This document shows, in pieces, positions 16,687-26,925 of a DNA stretch of 64,000 bases. Below the pieces are notes generated by a model. The model was given only the letters and a program-made list of their open reading frames with translations. It did no database searches and was not told the origin of the DNA. The translations under genes and the position numbers were made by a program. Origin of the DNA: an uncultured Bacteroidales bacterium (GTDB lineage: Bacteria > Bacteroidota > Bacteroidia > Bacteroidales > P3). The stretch covers positions 1 through 64,000 of the forward strand of contig ONJY01000017.1 of assembly GCA_900318275.1 (NCBI GenBank), read 5' to 3'. The first letter of the stretch is position 1. Each line of letters starts with the position of its first letter.

Positions 16687-18010
16687 CACCATAGCTGCCA
16701 TTTCCACCCCCGCCGGTGTCGGTGGTATCGCCGTAGTGCGTGTCAGCGGTACCGACGCGCTGCCCTGTGTGCTCAGGCACCTCTCTGTAGCGACTCTTGA
16801 GGACCGCCACGCCACATACTGCCGCTTCGACGACCTCGACGACGTTGTGGCCGTCTATTTTCCCAAAGGCTATACCGGTGAGCCCACCGTTGAGATCTCA
16901 TGTCACGGGTCACTCTACGTGCAGCAGGCCATGCTGCAGACGCTCGTCGATGATGGCGCACGTATGGCCGAGCCAGGCGAGTTCACTATGCGTGCCTTCC
17001 GCAACGGCCGCCTCAACCTGTCGCAGGCCGAGGCTGTGGCCGACCTCATCGACGCCGTCACCCCAACCCAACACCAGTTGGCCGTCAGCCAGCTCCGTGG
17101 CGGATATGCCGACGAATTGAAAGCCCTCCGGCAGCAACTCCTTGACCTCACCTCGCTCCTCGAGCTGGAGCTCGACTTCAGCCAGGAAGATGTCGAGTTC
17201 GCCAATCGTTCGCAGCTCATACATCTGGTCGGAAGCCTCAGTTTGCGCATCAATAGTTTGCGCAACTCATTCCGTCTCGGCAACGCCCTTAAACGTGGCA
17301 TCCCTACGGCCATCATAGGACGTCCCAATGCCGGCAAGTCATCCCTGCTCAATGCCCTGCTGGCCGACGACCGAGCCATCGTGAGCCCCATTGCCGGCAC
17401 CACCCGCGATACCGTCGAGGAGACCTTTTCCATCGGCGGCTTTACCTTCCGCCTCATCGACACGGCCGGCCTGCACCAGACCGACGACCCGCTTGAGAAT
17501 CTTGGCATAAAACGATCCATCGCCGCCGCTGCCCAGGCCGACATCATACTCTATGTCCACGACGCCACACGTTCGTTCTCCGATGCTCTCGCCGACATGC
17601 AGTCGCTGCAGGATGCCGGCGTCAGCCTCGAGGGCAAGCACCTTTGGATTGTCAATAACAAGATGGACCTCCCAGATGCTGTCAACCCCACACCCGGCGT
17701 CGGCATCGCCGTCTCTGCCACCCAGGGCACCGGTCTTGACAGGCTCCGGCAGGTGATGGTCGACGCCGTTAGCTGCGACAAAGCCGCCTCCAGCGATATT
17801 CTCCTAACCAACGCCCGCCACTATGACGCCCTTGGCCGTGCCGACGCCGCCCTGCGACAAGTGGCCGCCGCGCTCACTCAGGGTATCCCTGCCGACCTCG
17901 TCGCCGTCGACCTACGCGACGCCCTCTATCATCTCGGCTCCATAACCGGCGAGGTGGTGCCTGACGACATCCTCGGCAACATATTCTCACGCTTTTGCAT
18001 CGGTAAATAA
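16673..18010 (+). CDS. mnmE: tRNA modification GTPase MnmE
   Basis: This 445-residue protein works with MnmG to add the cmnm5 group to U34 of certain tRNAs, using a folate. The N-terminal TrmE domain starts DTIAAISTPAGVGGIAVVRVSG. A helical domain is split around the G domain. The G domain carries G1 GRPNAGKSS near residue 218, then GTTRDTVEE, DTAGLHQTDD and NNKMD. The conserved C-terminus FCIGK, with the catalytic cysteine, is intact. It overlaps the previous gene by 14 bases and is 9 bases upstream of the next. Confidence 0.97.
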   Translation: MTRSDTIAAISTPAGVGGIAVVRVSGTDALPCVLRHLSVATLEDRHATYCRFDDLDDVVAVYFPKGYTGEPTVEISCHGSLYVQQAMLQTLVDDGARMAEPGEFTMRAFRNGRLNLSQAEAVADLIDAVTPTQHQLAVSQLRGGYADELKALRQQLLDLTSLLELELDFSQEDVEFANRSQLIHLVGSLSLRINSLRNSFRLGNALKRGIPTAIIGRPNAGKSSLLNALLADDRAIVSPIAGTTRDTVEETFSIGGFTFRLIDTAGLHQTDDPLENLGIKRSIAAAAQADIILYVHDATRSFSDALADMQSLQDAGVSLEGKHLWIVNNKMDLPDAVNPTPGVGIAVSATQGTGLDRLRQVMVDAVSCDKAASSDILLTNARHYDALGRADAALRQVAAALTQGIPADLVAVDLRDALYHLGSITGEVVPDDILGNIFSRFCIGK

Positions 18011-18019
18011 TATATCGTC

Positions 18020-19420
18020 ATGAAACGAATATCCATAATCCCACTCCTGTTAATCCCGCTTCTGGCTGTGGCCAAACCCGGTTACAAAATCACCCTGCAG
18101 GTGGACGGCTGCAAGGATAGCGCCGTCCTTATGGGTTACTATATGGCGCAGGACCGCTATGTGATAGACACCGCCTACAACAACGGTCGCGGCAAGTTCG
18201 TCTTCAAGGGTGACAATGAGCTCCTCCCGGGCCTCTATTTCTTCACCAACAACACGGACCGCTTCGTCGAGTTTGCCGTCTATCATGAGAAGCCCAACTT
18301 CACCTTCCGCACCGACCACCGCAACTGGACGACAAACATGACGGTCAAAGGCTCGCGCCAGAACGAGGTGCTCTTCAATTACCAGCGTGCCAGCGACAAA
18401 TACTACCAGGAGATGCTTGCCGCCAAGAGTAGCATGGACTCCGCTGACTTTGCCGTCAGCATGCAGCGCATCACCGCAGGCATGGACAGCCTCAGGCTTG
18501 CCCTCTATGCCGACCACCCCGACGCCATGGTGGCCAAGATGATACACTCCACCACTGTGGTCGAGGACGAGGTGCCCACCACTCACCCCGACGGCACACC
18601 CCTCTCGCAGCGCGAGCGTTACGACTACCTTATGGCGCACTATTTCGACCACATGCCACTCGACGACGACTTCATCATCCGCACCCCCAAGGAGATATTC
18701 TACCGCCGCTACAACGACTACACCGACAAGTACATGCGCGGCCTTCCTCCTGACAGGATCTGCCCGCTGCTCGACACCATCATCGACCGCGCCGAGCCCG
18801 CCCCCGAGGTCTACCGCTGGCTTATCAACAACCTCACTGAGAAGTATCTGCAGTCAAATATTATGGTTTACGACGAGGTCTATGTCCACCTGGTGCTGCG
18901 CTATTTTGCCACAGGCAAGGTCACATGGCTCTCGCCCTCGTCAATAGACATGAACGTGGAACGCGCCACCAAGTGGGAGCGTCTGCTCGTCGGCCGCGAG
19001 GCCCCCGAGCTGATACTCTTCGACACCCTCCGCCGCGCCCATTCGCTGCACCGCATGCCCGGCCGCTACACCCTGCTGCTTTTCTGGAGCCCCACCTGCG
19101 GCCATTGCCGCGAGGTCATCCCAGCCCTCTACAAGGCCTTCAACGAGGTGGCCGACTCGCTCGACATGACGGCCTTCGCCATCCTCACAGAACCCGATGA
19201 GGTGACGCTCGGCAAGTGGAAGAAGTTCCTCGCCGACCACGACATCACCAACCCTCGCTGGGTCAACCTCAACGGTGCCGAAGCCAACGTTGACTGGCGT
19301 GAGGTATACGACATCGAGACCACACCGCAGGTCTACCTCATTGGCAACAAGGAACACCGCTTCCTCGCCAAGAAGCTCAACGCCCAGCTCTTCACAGAGA
19401 TTTGCAAGACACTAAAATAA
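18020..19420 (+). CDS. Exported thioredoxin-like protein (DUF4369/DUF5106 type)
   Basis: This 466-residue protein begins with a signal peptide (MKRISIIPLLLIPLLAVA). The N-terminal beta-rich part resembles DUF4369 (KITLQVDGCKDSAVLMGYY, FKGDNELLPGLYFF). A helical middle resembles DUF5106. The C-terminal thioredoxin/redoxin fold has an active-site CGHC at about residue 360 (WSPTCGHCREVIPAL) and a cis-proline segment (IETTPQVYLI). It is likely a periplasmic thiol-disulfide protein; partner unknown. It lies in a run with mnmE upstream and the M3 peptidase 9 bases downstream. Confidence 0.8.
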   Translation: MKRISIIPLLLIPLLAVAKPGYKITLQVDGCKDSAVLMGYYMAQDRYVIDTAYNNGRGKFVFKGDNELLPGLYFFTNNTDRFVEFAVYHEKPNFTFRTDHRNWTTNMTVKGSRQNEVLFNYQRASDKYYQEMLAAKSSMDSADFAVSMQRITAGMDSLRLALYADHPDAMVAKMIHSTTVVEDEVPTTHPDGTPLSQRERYDYLMAHYFDHMPLDDDFIIRTPKEIFYRRYNDYTDKYMRGLPPDRICPLLDTIIDRAEPAPEVYRWLINNLTEKYLQSNIMVYDEVYVHLVLRYFATGKVTWLSPSSIDMNVERATKWERLLVGREAPELILFDTLRRAHSLHRMPGRYTLLLFWSPTCGHCREVIPALYKAFNEVADSLDMTAFAILTEPDEVTLGKWKKFLADHDITNPRWVNLNGAEANVDWREVYDIETTPQVYLIGNKEHRFLAKKLNAQLFTEICKTLK

Positions 19421-19429
19421 TAATATGAT

Positions 19430-21454
19430 ATGAAACGTACATTAATCATCGCCGCTGCGGCAACAATGCTGCTCGCCGGCTGCAAAGACAAGAAAAACAT
19501 GGACAACCCGTTCTTCAGCAAGTGGGACACCCCCTATGAGATCCCAGACTTCTCACGCATCAAGACCGAGCACTACATGCCTGCTTTCATGGAGGGTATG
19601 AAGCAGCAGAAAGAATGGATAGACAACATCGCCAACAACAGCGAGGAACCCACCTTTGGAAATACGATTATCCCGTACGAGTACAGTGGCGAATTGCTGC
19701 AGACCGTGAGTGCGGTGTTCTTCAATCTGAGCGAGTGCGAGAATAGCCCCGAGATGGAGGCTATCGAGGAGGAGGTGACGCCCCTGCTCTCGGCTCACGG
19801 AGACGACATTGCCCTCAACGCCAAGCTCTTCGCTCGCATCAAGGCCGTCTACGACCAGCGCGAAAGCCTCGACCTCAACCCCGAGCAGATGCGCCTCGTT
19901 GAGGAGACCTACAAGGGCTTCGTGCGCGGTGGCGCCAATGTGCCCGAAGAGCAGCAAGCACGCTTCCGCGAGCTCAACGAGCAGATTGCCTCGCTCACTA
20001 TGCGCTTCGCACAGAACGTCTTGAAGGCCACCAACGCTTATGTCAAAGAACTGCCTGACGGCACCAAGGTGACCCTCGACATGCCCACATGGGAGCCCTT
20101 CATGCAGACCTGCCCCGACCGCAAGCTCCGCGAGGAGGTGTGGCACGCCTTCACCGACCGCTGCAAGGACGGTGAGTTCGACAACACCAAGATCATTGAC
20201 ACCCTGGTAAATCTGCGCCTCGAACGCGCCAACATCCTCGGCTTCCCCACCCATGCCGACTGGGTGCTCGACGACTGCCTCGCCAAGACGCCCGCCGCCG
20301 TCTACGACTGCCTCAACGCCATTTGGGGACCCGCCCTCAAGGTTGCCAAACAGGAGCGCGACCTCTACCAGCGCATGCTTGAGAAGGACGAGCCCGGTGC
20401 CAAACTCCAGCCTTGGGATTGGCGCTACTATGCTGAGAAATACCGCGTTGAGAAGTACAGCCTCGACGACGCCGTCGTGCGTCCCTACTTCTGCCTCGAC
20501 AGCGTGCGCGAGGGCGCCTTCATGGTAGCCAACCGCCTCTACGGCCTCACCTTCACCGAGCGTACCGACCTGCCCACCTATGACAAGGAGGCCCGCTGCT
20601 TCGAAGTCAAGGACGGCGAACAGACCATCGGTATCCTTTATATGGACTTCCATCCCCGCGCCTCCAAGCGCAGCGGCGCCTGGATGACCGAGTTCCGCGG
20701 CCAGCATATCGACCGCAAGACTGGCGAGAACGTCATCCCCATCATCCAGGTGGTCTGCAACTTCACCAAACCTACGGCTGACAAGCCGTCGCTCCTCAAC
20801 TTCGACGAGAGCGAGACCCTTTTCCACGAGTTCGGCCACGCCCTTCACGGCCTGCTCAGCAAGTGCACCTACCCCTCGCTGGCAGGCACCAACGTGCCGC
20901 GCGACTTCGTCGAGCTGCCCTCGCAAGTGATGGAGAACTGGTGCCGCCACCCGCAGGTGATGAAGATGTATGCCCATAACTATCTCACCGGCGAGGCCAT
21001 TCCCGACGAGCTCATCAAGAAGATCGCCGCCGCCCAGACCTATGGCCAGGGCTTCATGACCACCGAGCTCCTCGCTGCCTCGCTGCTCGACATGAACTAC
21101 TACAGCATCAAGGAGAAGCAGCACATCGACCCGATAGCCTTCGAGGAAGAATACCTCAACGGCATAGGCCTCATCCCCGAAATAATCAGCCGCTACCGCA
21201 GCCCCTACTTCCAGCATATCTTCACCACGGGCTATGATGCCGGCTACTACAGCTATACGTGGACGGCCATCCTCGATGCCGACGCCTTCGAGGCTTTCGC
21301 CGAGAGCGGCGACCTCTTCAACCCCGAGCTCGCCAAGAAGTTCCGCCACCTCCTCGAGAGCGGCAACACCGTTGAGCCCATGGCACTCTACCGCGCCTTC
21401 CGCGGCAAAGACCCCAGCCCCAAGGCTTTACTCAAACGCAAAGGCATGCTCTAA
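19430..21454 (+). CDS. M3-family zinc peptidase, lipoprotein (Dcp/oligopeptidase A type)
   Basis: This 674-residue protein is predicted to be a lipoprotein (signal MKRTLIIAAAATMLLAGC, lipobox LAGC), so it is an envelope peptidase. The M3 zinc site is LFHEFGHALHGLLS near residue 466, with the downstream glutamate and Y/H-rich region typical of thimet/Dcp peptidases (PSQVMENWC; TGYDAGYYSYTW). Members cut dipeptides or short peptides; dipeptidyl carboxypeptidase is the closest by length and layout. It is the last gene of the plus-strand run and is followed by a strong terminator. Confidence 0.88.
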   Translation: MKRTLIIAAAATMLLAGCKDKKNMDNPFFSKWDTPYEIPDFSRIKTEHYMPAFMEGMKQQKEWIDNIANNSEEPTFGNTIIPYEYSGELLQTVSAVFFNLSECENSPEMEAIEEEVTPLLSAHGDDIALNAKLFARIKAVYDQRESLDLNPEQMRLVEETYKGFVRGGANVPEEQQARFRELNEQIASLTMRFAQNVLKATNAYVKELPDGTKVTLDMPTWEPFMQTCPDRKLREEVWHAFTDRCKDGEFDNTKIIDTLVNLRLERANILGFPTHADWVLDDCLAKTPAAVYDCLNAIWGPALKVAKQERDLYQRMLEKDEPGAKLQPWDWRYYAEKYRVEKYSLDDAVVRPYFCLDSVREGAFMVANRLYGLTFTERTDLPTYDKEARCFEVKDGEQTIGILYMDFHPRASKRSGAWMTEFRGQHIDRKTGENVIPIIQVVCNFTKPTADKPSLLNFDESETLFHEFGHALHGLLSKCTYPSLAGTNVPRDFVELPSQVMENWCRHPQVMKMYAHNYLTGEAIPDELIKKIAAAQTYGQGFMTTELLAASLLDMNYYSIKEKQHIDPIAFEEEYLNGIGLIPEIISRYRSPYFQHIFTTGYDAGYYSYTWTAILDADAFEAFAESGDLFNPELAKKFRHLLESGNTVEPMALYRAFRGKDPSPKALLKRKGML

Positions 21455-21470
21455 GGCATTCGCCGATACA

Positions 21471-21512
21471 AGACGAGGGGAGCGACACAGCGTCGCTCCC
21501 CTCGTCTTTTTT
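21471..21512 (+). terminator. Strong terminator after the M3 peptidase
   Basis: A perfect 16-bp stem (21471-21486 with 21492-21507) has a 5-base loop and a T run to 21512. It lies between convergent genes and may also block antisense entry from the ABC gene. Confidence 0.9.
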
Positions 21513-21535
21513 GACATGACTCAGAAAGGGATGGG

Positions 21536-23245
21536 TCAGATTCGCGGGATGGCGTCGATGAGAGTGCGCGTGTATTCCGTCTGCGGGTTGTTGAAGATGG
21601 CATCGGCGGTGCCGCTCTCGACGATCTTTCCTTTTTGCATCACCATGATGCGGTCGGCCATGTAGTGCACCACGCTGAGGTCGTGGGTGATGAAGAGGTA
21701 GGTGTAGTGGTACTGCTCCTTGAGGTCGTTGAGCAGGTTGAGCACTTGGGCCTGCACGCTGACGTCGAGGGCCGAGACACTCTCGTCGCACACCACCATC
21801 TCTGGCTGTAGGATGAGAGCGCGGGCTATGCACACGCGTTGCCGCTGGCCGCCGCTGAGCTCGTGGGGGTAACGGCTGTACCACTCGGCGCGCAGTCCCA
21901 CTTGGTCCATGAGTTCCAGCACCTTGCTGCGGTCGCCGTCGCCGTGTACCGTCAGCGGCTCGCGTATGGCGTCGCCGATGGTTATGCGCGGGTTGAGACT
22001 GGAGTAGGGGTCTTGGAAGATGATCTGCAGTTTGGGGCGTATGGCGCGTAGCTGCTTGGCGCTAAGCTGGTTGAGGGGCGTGCCGCGATAGCTCACGCTG
22101 CCTGCCGAGCTCTCGATGAGGCGCAGCATGGCGCGTCCCAGGGTGCTCTTGCCGCAGCCGCTCTCGCCCACAAGGCCGAGGGTCTCACCTTCCATGATGT
22201 CGAAGGTAATGCCGTCGACGCCCTTCAGAGTCTGCAGCGGCCGGCCGAAGAGACTGCGCTTCAGCGTGTAGGTGACGTCGAGGTTGCGGACCTCTAACAG
22301 TTTGGAATTGTGGGTGTTGGATGTTGGATTGCTTGCATTGGGCTCTCCTGGCCCCGTCTGTATGGATTCGGAATCGGCCAGATAGTCTTCTACCGTCGGC
22401 AGGCGGCGTGGACGGCTGTCGAGGGGTGGGCGGCAGGCCAGCAGACCTTTGGTGTAGGGCTCATGGGGCGAGTGAAGTATCTGGTCGGCAGGCCCTTGCT
22501 CCATCACCTTGCCGCGGTACATCACCATGATGTCGTCGGCCACCTGGGCTATGACGCCGAGGTCGTGGGTGATGAAGATTATGCTGGTGCCGTGTTTCTC
22601 CTGCAGCTGGCTGAGCAGCTTGAGGATGGTCTTCTGCACCGTCACGTCGAGGGCCGTGGTGGGCTCGTCGGCAATGAGTATGTCGGGGTTGTTGATCAGC
22701 GCCATGGCTATCATCACGCGCTGTTTCTGGCCGCCGCTGATCTCGTGGGGGTAGCTTTCGAAAATCTTTTCTGGGCGGGGAAAGAGCACCTCTTCGAAGA
22801 GCTTGATAACGCGCTCCTTGGCTGTCTGCTTGTCGCTTCCGTCGTTCCCATCGTGGGCATGCATCATCTCCAGCACCTGCTCGCCGCATTTCTGCACGGG
22901 GTTGAGGCTCGTCATGGGCTCCTGGAATATCATGCTGATGCGTTTGCCGCGTATGCCGCGCATCTCGTCGTCGCCGAGTGTCAGCAGCTCTTCATCAGAT
23001 AGCTTTGCGCTGCCGCTCACCGTGGCGGTCTTAGGGAGCAGGCCCATGAGCGCCAACGTGCTCACGCTCTTGCCGCTGCCGCTCTCGCCGACGATGCCCA
23101 GCGTACGTCCGCGCTGCAGCGTGAAGTTGACATCGTCCACTACCGTCCGCCCGTCGAAGGCGACGGTCAGCCCTTTTACTTCAAGAATGGTATTGTTCTT
23201 ATTCACAAAGAATATAACGCTATGCAGACTTAAAAATTTTGCCAA
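21536..23245 (-). CDS. ABC transporter ATP-binding protein with two ATPase domains (peptide-type)
   Basis: This 569-residue protein has two ABC ATPase domains of the oligopeptide/dipeptide (Dpp/Opp, YejF/GsiA) type. Domain 1 is about residues 18-275 ([27 protein letters not shown]). Domain 2 is about 318-560 ([26 protein letters not shown]; the usual Walker B E after D is kept in CDES). The linker near 290-315 is rich in N/S/T and is encoded by a GTTGGAT-like micro-repeat. No permease or binding-protein gene is adjacent. The start is uncertain: ATG 23245 gives a non-homologous 17-residue lead; GTG at 23206 ([10 protein letters not shown]) would start just before the domain. Confidence 0.85.
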   Translation of the reverse strand: MAKFLSLHSVIFFVNKNNTILEVKGLTVAFDGRTVVDDVNFTLQRGRTLGIVGESGSGKSVSTLALMGLLPKTATVSGSAKLSDEELLTLGDDEMRGIRGKRISMIFQEPMTSLNPVQKCGEQVLEMMHAHDGNDGSDKQTAKERVIKLFEEVLFPRPEKIFESYPHEISGGQKQRVMIAMALINNPDILIADEPTTALDVTVQKTILKLLSQLQEKHGTSIIFITHDLGVIAQVADDIMVMYRGKVMEQGPADQILHSPHEPYTKGLLACRPPLDSRPRRLPTVEDYLADSESIQTGPGEPNASNPTSNTHNSKLLEVRNLDVTYTLKRSLFGRPLQTLKGVDGITFDIMEGETLGLVGESGCGKSTLGRAMLRLIESSAGSVSYRGTPLNQLSAKQLRAIRPKLQIIFQDPYSSLNPRITIGDAIREPLTVHGDGDRSKVLELMDQVGLRAEWYSRYPHELSGGQRQRVCIARALILQPEMVVCDESVSALDVSVQAQVLNLLNDLKEQYHYTYLFITHDLSVVHYMADRIMVMQKGKIVESGTADAIFNNPQTEYTRTLIDAIPRI

Positions 23246-23268
23246 TCATAAAAAAATGTGTATATTTG
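23238..23268 (+). promoter_or_regulatory. Promoter of rocD
   Basis: TTTG at 23238-23241 and TATATTTG at 23261-23268 are separated by 19 bases. The expected transcription start near 23275 rules out the ATG at 23258 as the rocD start and supports ATG 23315. Confidence 0.85.
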
Positions 23269-23314
23269 CACCGCCTTAACAAAAGAGAATGTTAACACTA
23301 AAAACAATACAACT

Positions 23315-24535
23315 ATGACAAAATCAGAACAATTCATGGAGATGGAAGCCAAGTATGGCGCCCATAACTATCATCCGCTGCCCGTTGTGCTTGCCAAAGG
23401 CGAGGGCGCTTTCGTGTGGGATTGCGAAGGCAAGAAGTACTACGACTTCCTCTCGGCCTACTCCGCCGTCAACCAGGGGCACTGCCACCCGAAGATTGTC
23501 AAGGCTATGTGCGACCAGGCCCACGAGCTGACCCTCAGCAGCCGCGCTTTCTACAACAACTGCCTGGGTGAGTGGGAGAAATATGTCACCGAGTACTTCG
23601 GCTACGACAAGGTGCTGCCTATGAACACCGGCGCCGAAGCCGACGAGACGGCCCTGAAGCTGGCCCGCCGCTGGGGTGTGGTCAAGAAAGGCATTCCCAA
23701 CGACGAAGTGATGATTGTCTGCTGCGAGGGTAACTTCCACGGCCGCACCATCACCATCATCACCATGAGCAACGACCCCGAGAGCTACGCCAACTACGGC
23801 CCCATGACTCCCGGCTTCCTGCGCATACCCTACAATGATCCCGACGCCCTTGAGAAATGCCTGGCCGAACACGGCAAGAAGGTTGCCGGCTTCCTCGTGG
23901 AGCCCATCCAGGGTGAGGCCGGTGTCTATGTGCCTGACGAGGGTTACCTCAAGAAGTGCTACGACATCTGCAAGAAATACAACGTCCTGTTTATGGCCGA
24001 CGAGGTGCAGTGCGGTATCGCCCGTACCGGCAAGATGCTCGCTTGCGACCACGAAGGCGTGCGACCCGACCTGCTCATCCTCGGCAAGGCTCTCGGTGGC
24101 GGCGTGATGCCTGTCAGCGCCGTTCTGGCCGATGACGACATCATGCTGAACATCAAGCCCGGTGAGCATGGCTCTACCTTCGGTGGCAACCCCATCGCCG
24201 CCAAGGTCTCCATCGCCGCCCTGCAGGTTATCAAGGAGGAGCACCTCATGGAGAACGCCGAGCGCCTCGGCAAGATCTTCCGCGAGGAGATGAGCAACTT
24301 CAAGAGCCCGATGATCGAGAAGGTGCGCGGCAAAGGCCTGCTCAACGCCATCATCATCAAGCCCCACAACGGCAAAGAGGCATGGGATGTGTGCCTGAAG
24401 ATGCGCGACCTCGGCGTCCTCGCCAAGCCGACCCATCAGCACATCATCCGCTTCGCTCCCCCGCTGGTCATCACCGAGGAGCAGCTGCGCGCCGCCATGG
24501 AGCTCATCAAGGAGGCCATCAAGTCGTTTGAATAA
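23315..24535 (+). CDS. rocD: Ornithine aminotransferase
   Basis: This 406-residue PLP-dependent class III aminotransferase starts at ATG 23315 ([15 protein letters not shown]). It converts ornithine and 2-oxoglutarate to glutamate semialdehyde and glutamate, linking arginine and proline metabolism. Seen motifs are [15 protein letters not shown] near the N-terminus, [25 protein letters not shown], the aspartate in [13 protein letters not shown], and the PLP lysine in ILGKALGGG. These fit ornithine aminotransferase better than acetylornithine aminotransferase, in particular the [10 protein letters not shown] segment. It has its own promoter. Confidence 0.92.
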   Translation: MTKSEQFMEMEAKYGAHNYHPLPVVLAKGEGAFVWDCEGKKYYDFLSAYSAVNQGHCHPKIVKAMCDQAHELTLSSRAFYNNCLGEWEKYVTEYFGYDKVLPMNTGAEADETALKLARRWGVVKKGIPNDEVMIVCCEGNFHGRTITIITMSNDPESYANYGPMTPGFLRIPYNDPDALEKCLAEHGKKVAGFLVEPIQGEAGVYVPDEGYLKKCYDICKKYNVLFMADEVQCGIARTGKMLACDHEGVRPDLLILGKALGGGVMPVSAVLADDDIMLNIKPGEHGSTFGGNPIAAKVSIAALQVIKEEHLMENAERLGKIFREEMSNFKSPMIEKVRGKGLLNAIIIKPHNGKEAWDVCLKMRDLGVLAKPTHQHIIRFAPPLVITEEQLRAAMELIKEAIKSFE

Positions 24536-24539
24536 TCAG

Positions 24540-24606
24540 CTGTAAGTTTTAAACTGTAAGTTTTAAGTGGCTGTGCCGACCGCGTCAGTCTACTTAAAAC
24601 TTACAG
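24540..24606. repeat. Tandem and inverted 14-15 bp repeat after rocD
   Basis: CTGTAAGTTTTAAA at 24540-24553 is followed directly by CTGTAAGTTTTAAG at 24554-24567. Positions 24592-24606 are the exact reverse complement of 24554-24568. It can form a 15-bp hairpin with a 23-base loop but has no T run, so it is not a classical terminator. Confidence 0.85.
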
Positions 24607-24630
24607 CTCACAGCTTAATACATTAAAAAT

Positions 24631-25242
24631 ATGGAAGAACAGACCTTCAACCCCAACAAGGCAGAGATGCCGCGTAACTCAGAGATACGCCGCTCCGCCC
24701 GTTATGCCCTGAAGGGCAACTGGACACAGGCCGTGCTGGCCACGCTGGTGTTCTCGCTTATCACTGCCGCAGCCGGCTCCATCCCCTTTGCGGGACTGCT
24801 GGTAGTGTGCCCGCTGCAGTTCGGTTTCATGATCTGCTTCCTGCGCCTCGTGCGTGGTGAAGACAGTTCAGAGATGGTTGGCGACCAGTTCAGCGTGTTC
24901 AACAGGTATGGCCGCGTCCTCGGCACGTCGTTGCTGATGGCGCTCTATATCCTGCTGTGGTGCCTGTTGTTCATCGTTCCCGGCATCGTGAAGAGCTATG
25001 CCTACGCCATGACGCCCTACGTGATGAACGATCGTCCCGACCTGGATGCCGACGACTGCATCCACGAGAGCCGCATGATGATGAAAGGTTACAAGTGGAA
25101 ACTCTTCTGCTTGGACCTGAGCTTCATAGGCTGGGCGATACTCTGCATCTTCACGCTGGGTATTGGCCTCCTCTGGCTGCAGCCTTACATTGAGGCTTCG
25201 CACGCCAAGTTCTACGAGGAGCTGAAGGCCCGTCGGGCATAA
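24631..25242 (+). CDS. DUF975-family membrane protein
   Basis: This 203-residue integral membrane protein has about four membrane segments. Family features seen are the N-terminal R-x-A-x-x-ALKGNW stretch, the Y-A-x-x-P-Y-V-M-N-D-R-P segment, ESRMMMKGYKWKLFCLDLSFIGW and the terminal GIGLLWLQPYI. DUF975 proteins are of unknown function and occur across Firmicutes and Bacteroidota. It is convergent with the M23 peptidase, whose stop is 3 bases away. Confidence 0.85.
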   Translation: MEEQTFNPNKAEMPRNSEIRRSARYALKGNWTQAVLATLVFSLITAAAGSIPFAGLLVVCPLQFGFMICFLRLVRGEDSSEMVGDQFSVFNRYGRVLGTSLLMALYILLWCLLFIVPGIVKSYAYAMTPYVMNDRPDLDADDCIHESRMMMKGYKWKLFCLDLSFIGWAILCIFTLGIGLLWLQPYIEASHAKFYEELKARRA

Positions 25243-25245
25243 AGC

Positions 25246-26925
25246 CTAACGTATAATCGTAAACGTCCTGCGCGTCAGGTTGCCGCATCCGTCGACAACC
25301 TCGACGCGCAGGTCGTTTTTACCGCCCTGTAGCTTTCCTGTGGTGTCGATGAACAAGGTGGCGCTCTTGCCGTCATATTCGGCCAGAACCCACTTGCCGT
25401 TAAGGTAGCAGTTGTAGGTATCCACGCCAGCCAGATTGTCGCCTATCTTTATACGCAGTGTCTTTGATTTCAGGCGCTTGTCTTCGCTGAAGTTCACCGC
25501 GCGCACCGTGGGCGCCGTGGTGTCGGCCAGCAGCGCAAAGGTGCCGAAGTCTCGCACCGAGGCGCTGTAGTAGCCCCCTTCGCAGGTAGTCTTGTAGGCG
25601 TTGACGCGCTTGCCGTTGATGCGCACCACCGTCACTTTGGCGGGGTCGATATCCTGTGGCACAGCCCCTTTGATGCTTATCTTATAATGTATATGTGGCG
25701 GTATCTTGTTGATTACAGGCTCGATGGAGCATACTGGAGAGAGGTATCCGGCGTCCATGCGGCAAGTTGTAGCCAGCCGGTCATCTGCATAGAGGCAGTA
25801 AGGCGGCAGCTCGGCGCTGAATGCCGGGTGTTTAAGGCTGGCGACCTCGCTGTAACGCACCGCCTTGCCGTCGGTGGCGCTATGTTCTTGTGTGGTTGAC
25901 GCTGACGTCGAGATGTTTACGGTAATTGTGCGTTCGTCGACGTTGTCGTGGATGTCGTATGCCCGCACCTGTATCTTGTGTCTGCTCCGGGGTGCAAGAC
26001 GGAAGATGCCGTCACCTTGGCGCACTGGTATCCAGTCGCCTTCGGCCCCCGGCAGCGCACGCGTGAGGATGTATCCCTGACGCTGTGCCTCAAAGGCTGG
26101 ATAGTCGACCAATGCGTTGATAACCCGACTGTTCTCGAGGACGAAGCTCTCGATGGTGTACATGAAGAAGAGCTCGTCGTCGAGATACACCTCAATGCGC
26201 TCGGGACCGTTCTTGGGTGTCGACCCCTCGGCGGCGTCGGTGGCATATATGCCGAGGCAGAATGGGCCGTCGACGGTGGCAGTGTTCTCTTTACCAACGT
26301 CATAGCTACGTCCGATGCTGTTTCCCACCATTGGGTAGATGCGCAAGCCGCGGATGGCTGGTTTCATGCTGTCGCGGTATGGAATGCCGAAGAGTAACGG
26401 GTTGATGGTGCGGCCCGTACCCGTCTCGCGGAGCTCGAAGTGCAGGTGCGGCCCTGCGCTGCCGCCGGTGTTGCCGCTGAGAGCCACCATCTGTCCTTTG
26501 CGCACGGGTAGCAACCCCTCGGGCACGTCCTCCACGATGCTGTACGACTGCGCCTTATATTGCTGTTCTTTCACCCAGCGACCTATCGGGCCGACGTAGT
26601 CGCTGAGGTGCATATACACGCTTGTATAGCCGTTAGGGTGCTTGATATACAATATCTTGCCGCCGCCCCAAGGCGATACGCTCACGCGGCTCACATAGCC
26701 GTCGGCCACCGCCAGCACGGGGAGCCCTACGGCACCGCCGGTGCGGATGTCGAGGCCGGAGTGGAAGTGTCCTATGCGGCTCTCGGCGAATGTGGCGGAG
26801 AGGCCCAGGTCGCCCTTCAGCGGGCTGCCGAAGTATCCCTGCGGAAGCTCTTGGGTGTGGAGAGTAGAGAGTGGAAAGTGGAGAGCGAGGCAGGCGCAGA
26901 CCAATATTTTTAGCAGGTATTTCAT
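25246..26925 (-). CDS. Secreted M23-family metallopeptidase (LytM domain)
   Basis: This 559-residue protein has a signal peptide ending near residue 24. The LytM/M23 zinc peptidase domain lies at about residues 30-180, with ligands in HFHSGLDIR (HxxxD), YMHLSDYVG and HLHFELRET. Beta-rich domains fill the rest. M23 enzymes cut peptidoglycan cross-bridges. The signal-peptide end (FPLSTLHT) is encoded by a GAGAGTGGAAAGTGGAGAG micro-repeat. The ATG overlaps the stop of the fucosidase upstream by 4 bases, so they are co-transcribed. Confidence 0.88.
   Translation of the reverse strand: MKYLLKILVCACLALHFPLSTLHTQELPQGYFGSPLKGDLGLSATFAESRIGHFHSGLDIRTGGAVGLPVLAVADGYVSRVSVSPWGGGKILYIKHPNGYTSVYMHLSDYVGPIGRWVKEQQYKAQSYSIVEDVPEGLLPVRKGQMVALSGNTGGSAGPHLHFELRETGTGRTINPLLFGIPYRDSMKPAIRGLRIYPMVGNSIGRSYDVGKENTATVDGPFCLGIYATDAAEGSTPKNGPERIEVYLDDELFFMYTIESFVLENSRVINALVDYPAFEAQRQGYILTRALPGAEGDWIPVRQGDGIFRLAPRSRHKIQVRAYDIHDNVDERTITVNISTSASTTQEHSATDGKAVRYSEVASLKHPAFSAELPPYCLYADDRLATTCRMDAGYLSPVCSIEPVINKIPPHIHYKISIKGAVPQDIDPAKVTVVRINGKRVNAYKTTCEGGYYSASVRDFGTFALLADTTAPTVRAVNFSEDKRLKSKTLRIKIGDNLAGVDTYNCYLNGKWVLAEYDGKSATLFIDTTGKLQGGKNDLRVEVVDGCGNLTRRTFTIIR

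Noticed and set aside
19553-21349. A 598-codon minus-strand frame opposite the M3 peptidase
   Set aside because: Shadow of a peptidase gene with clear zinc motif; the translation is low in diversity.
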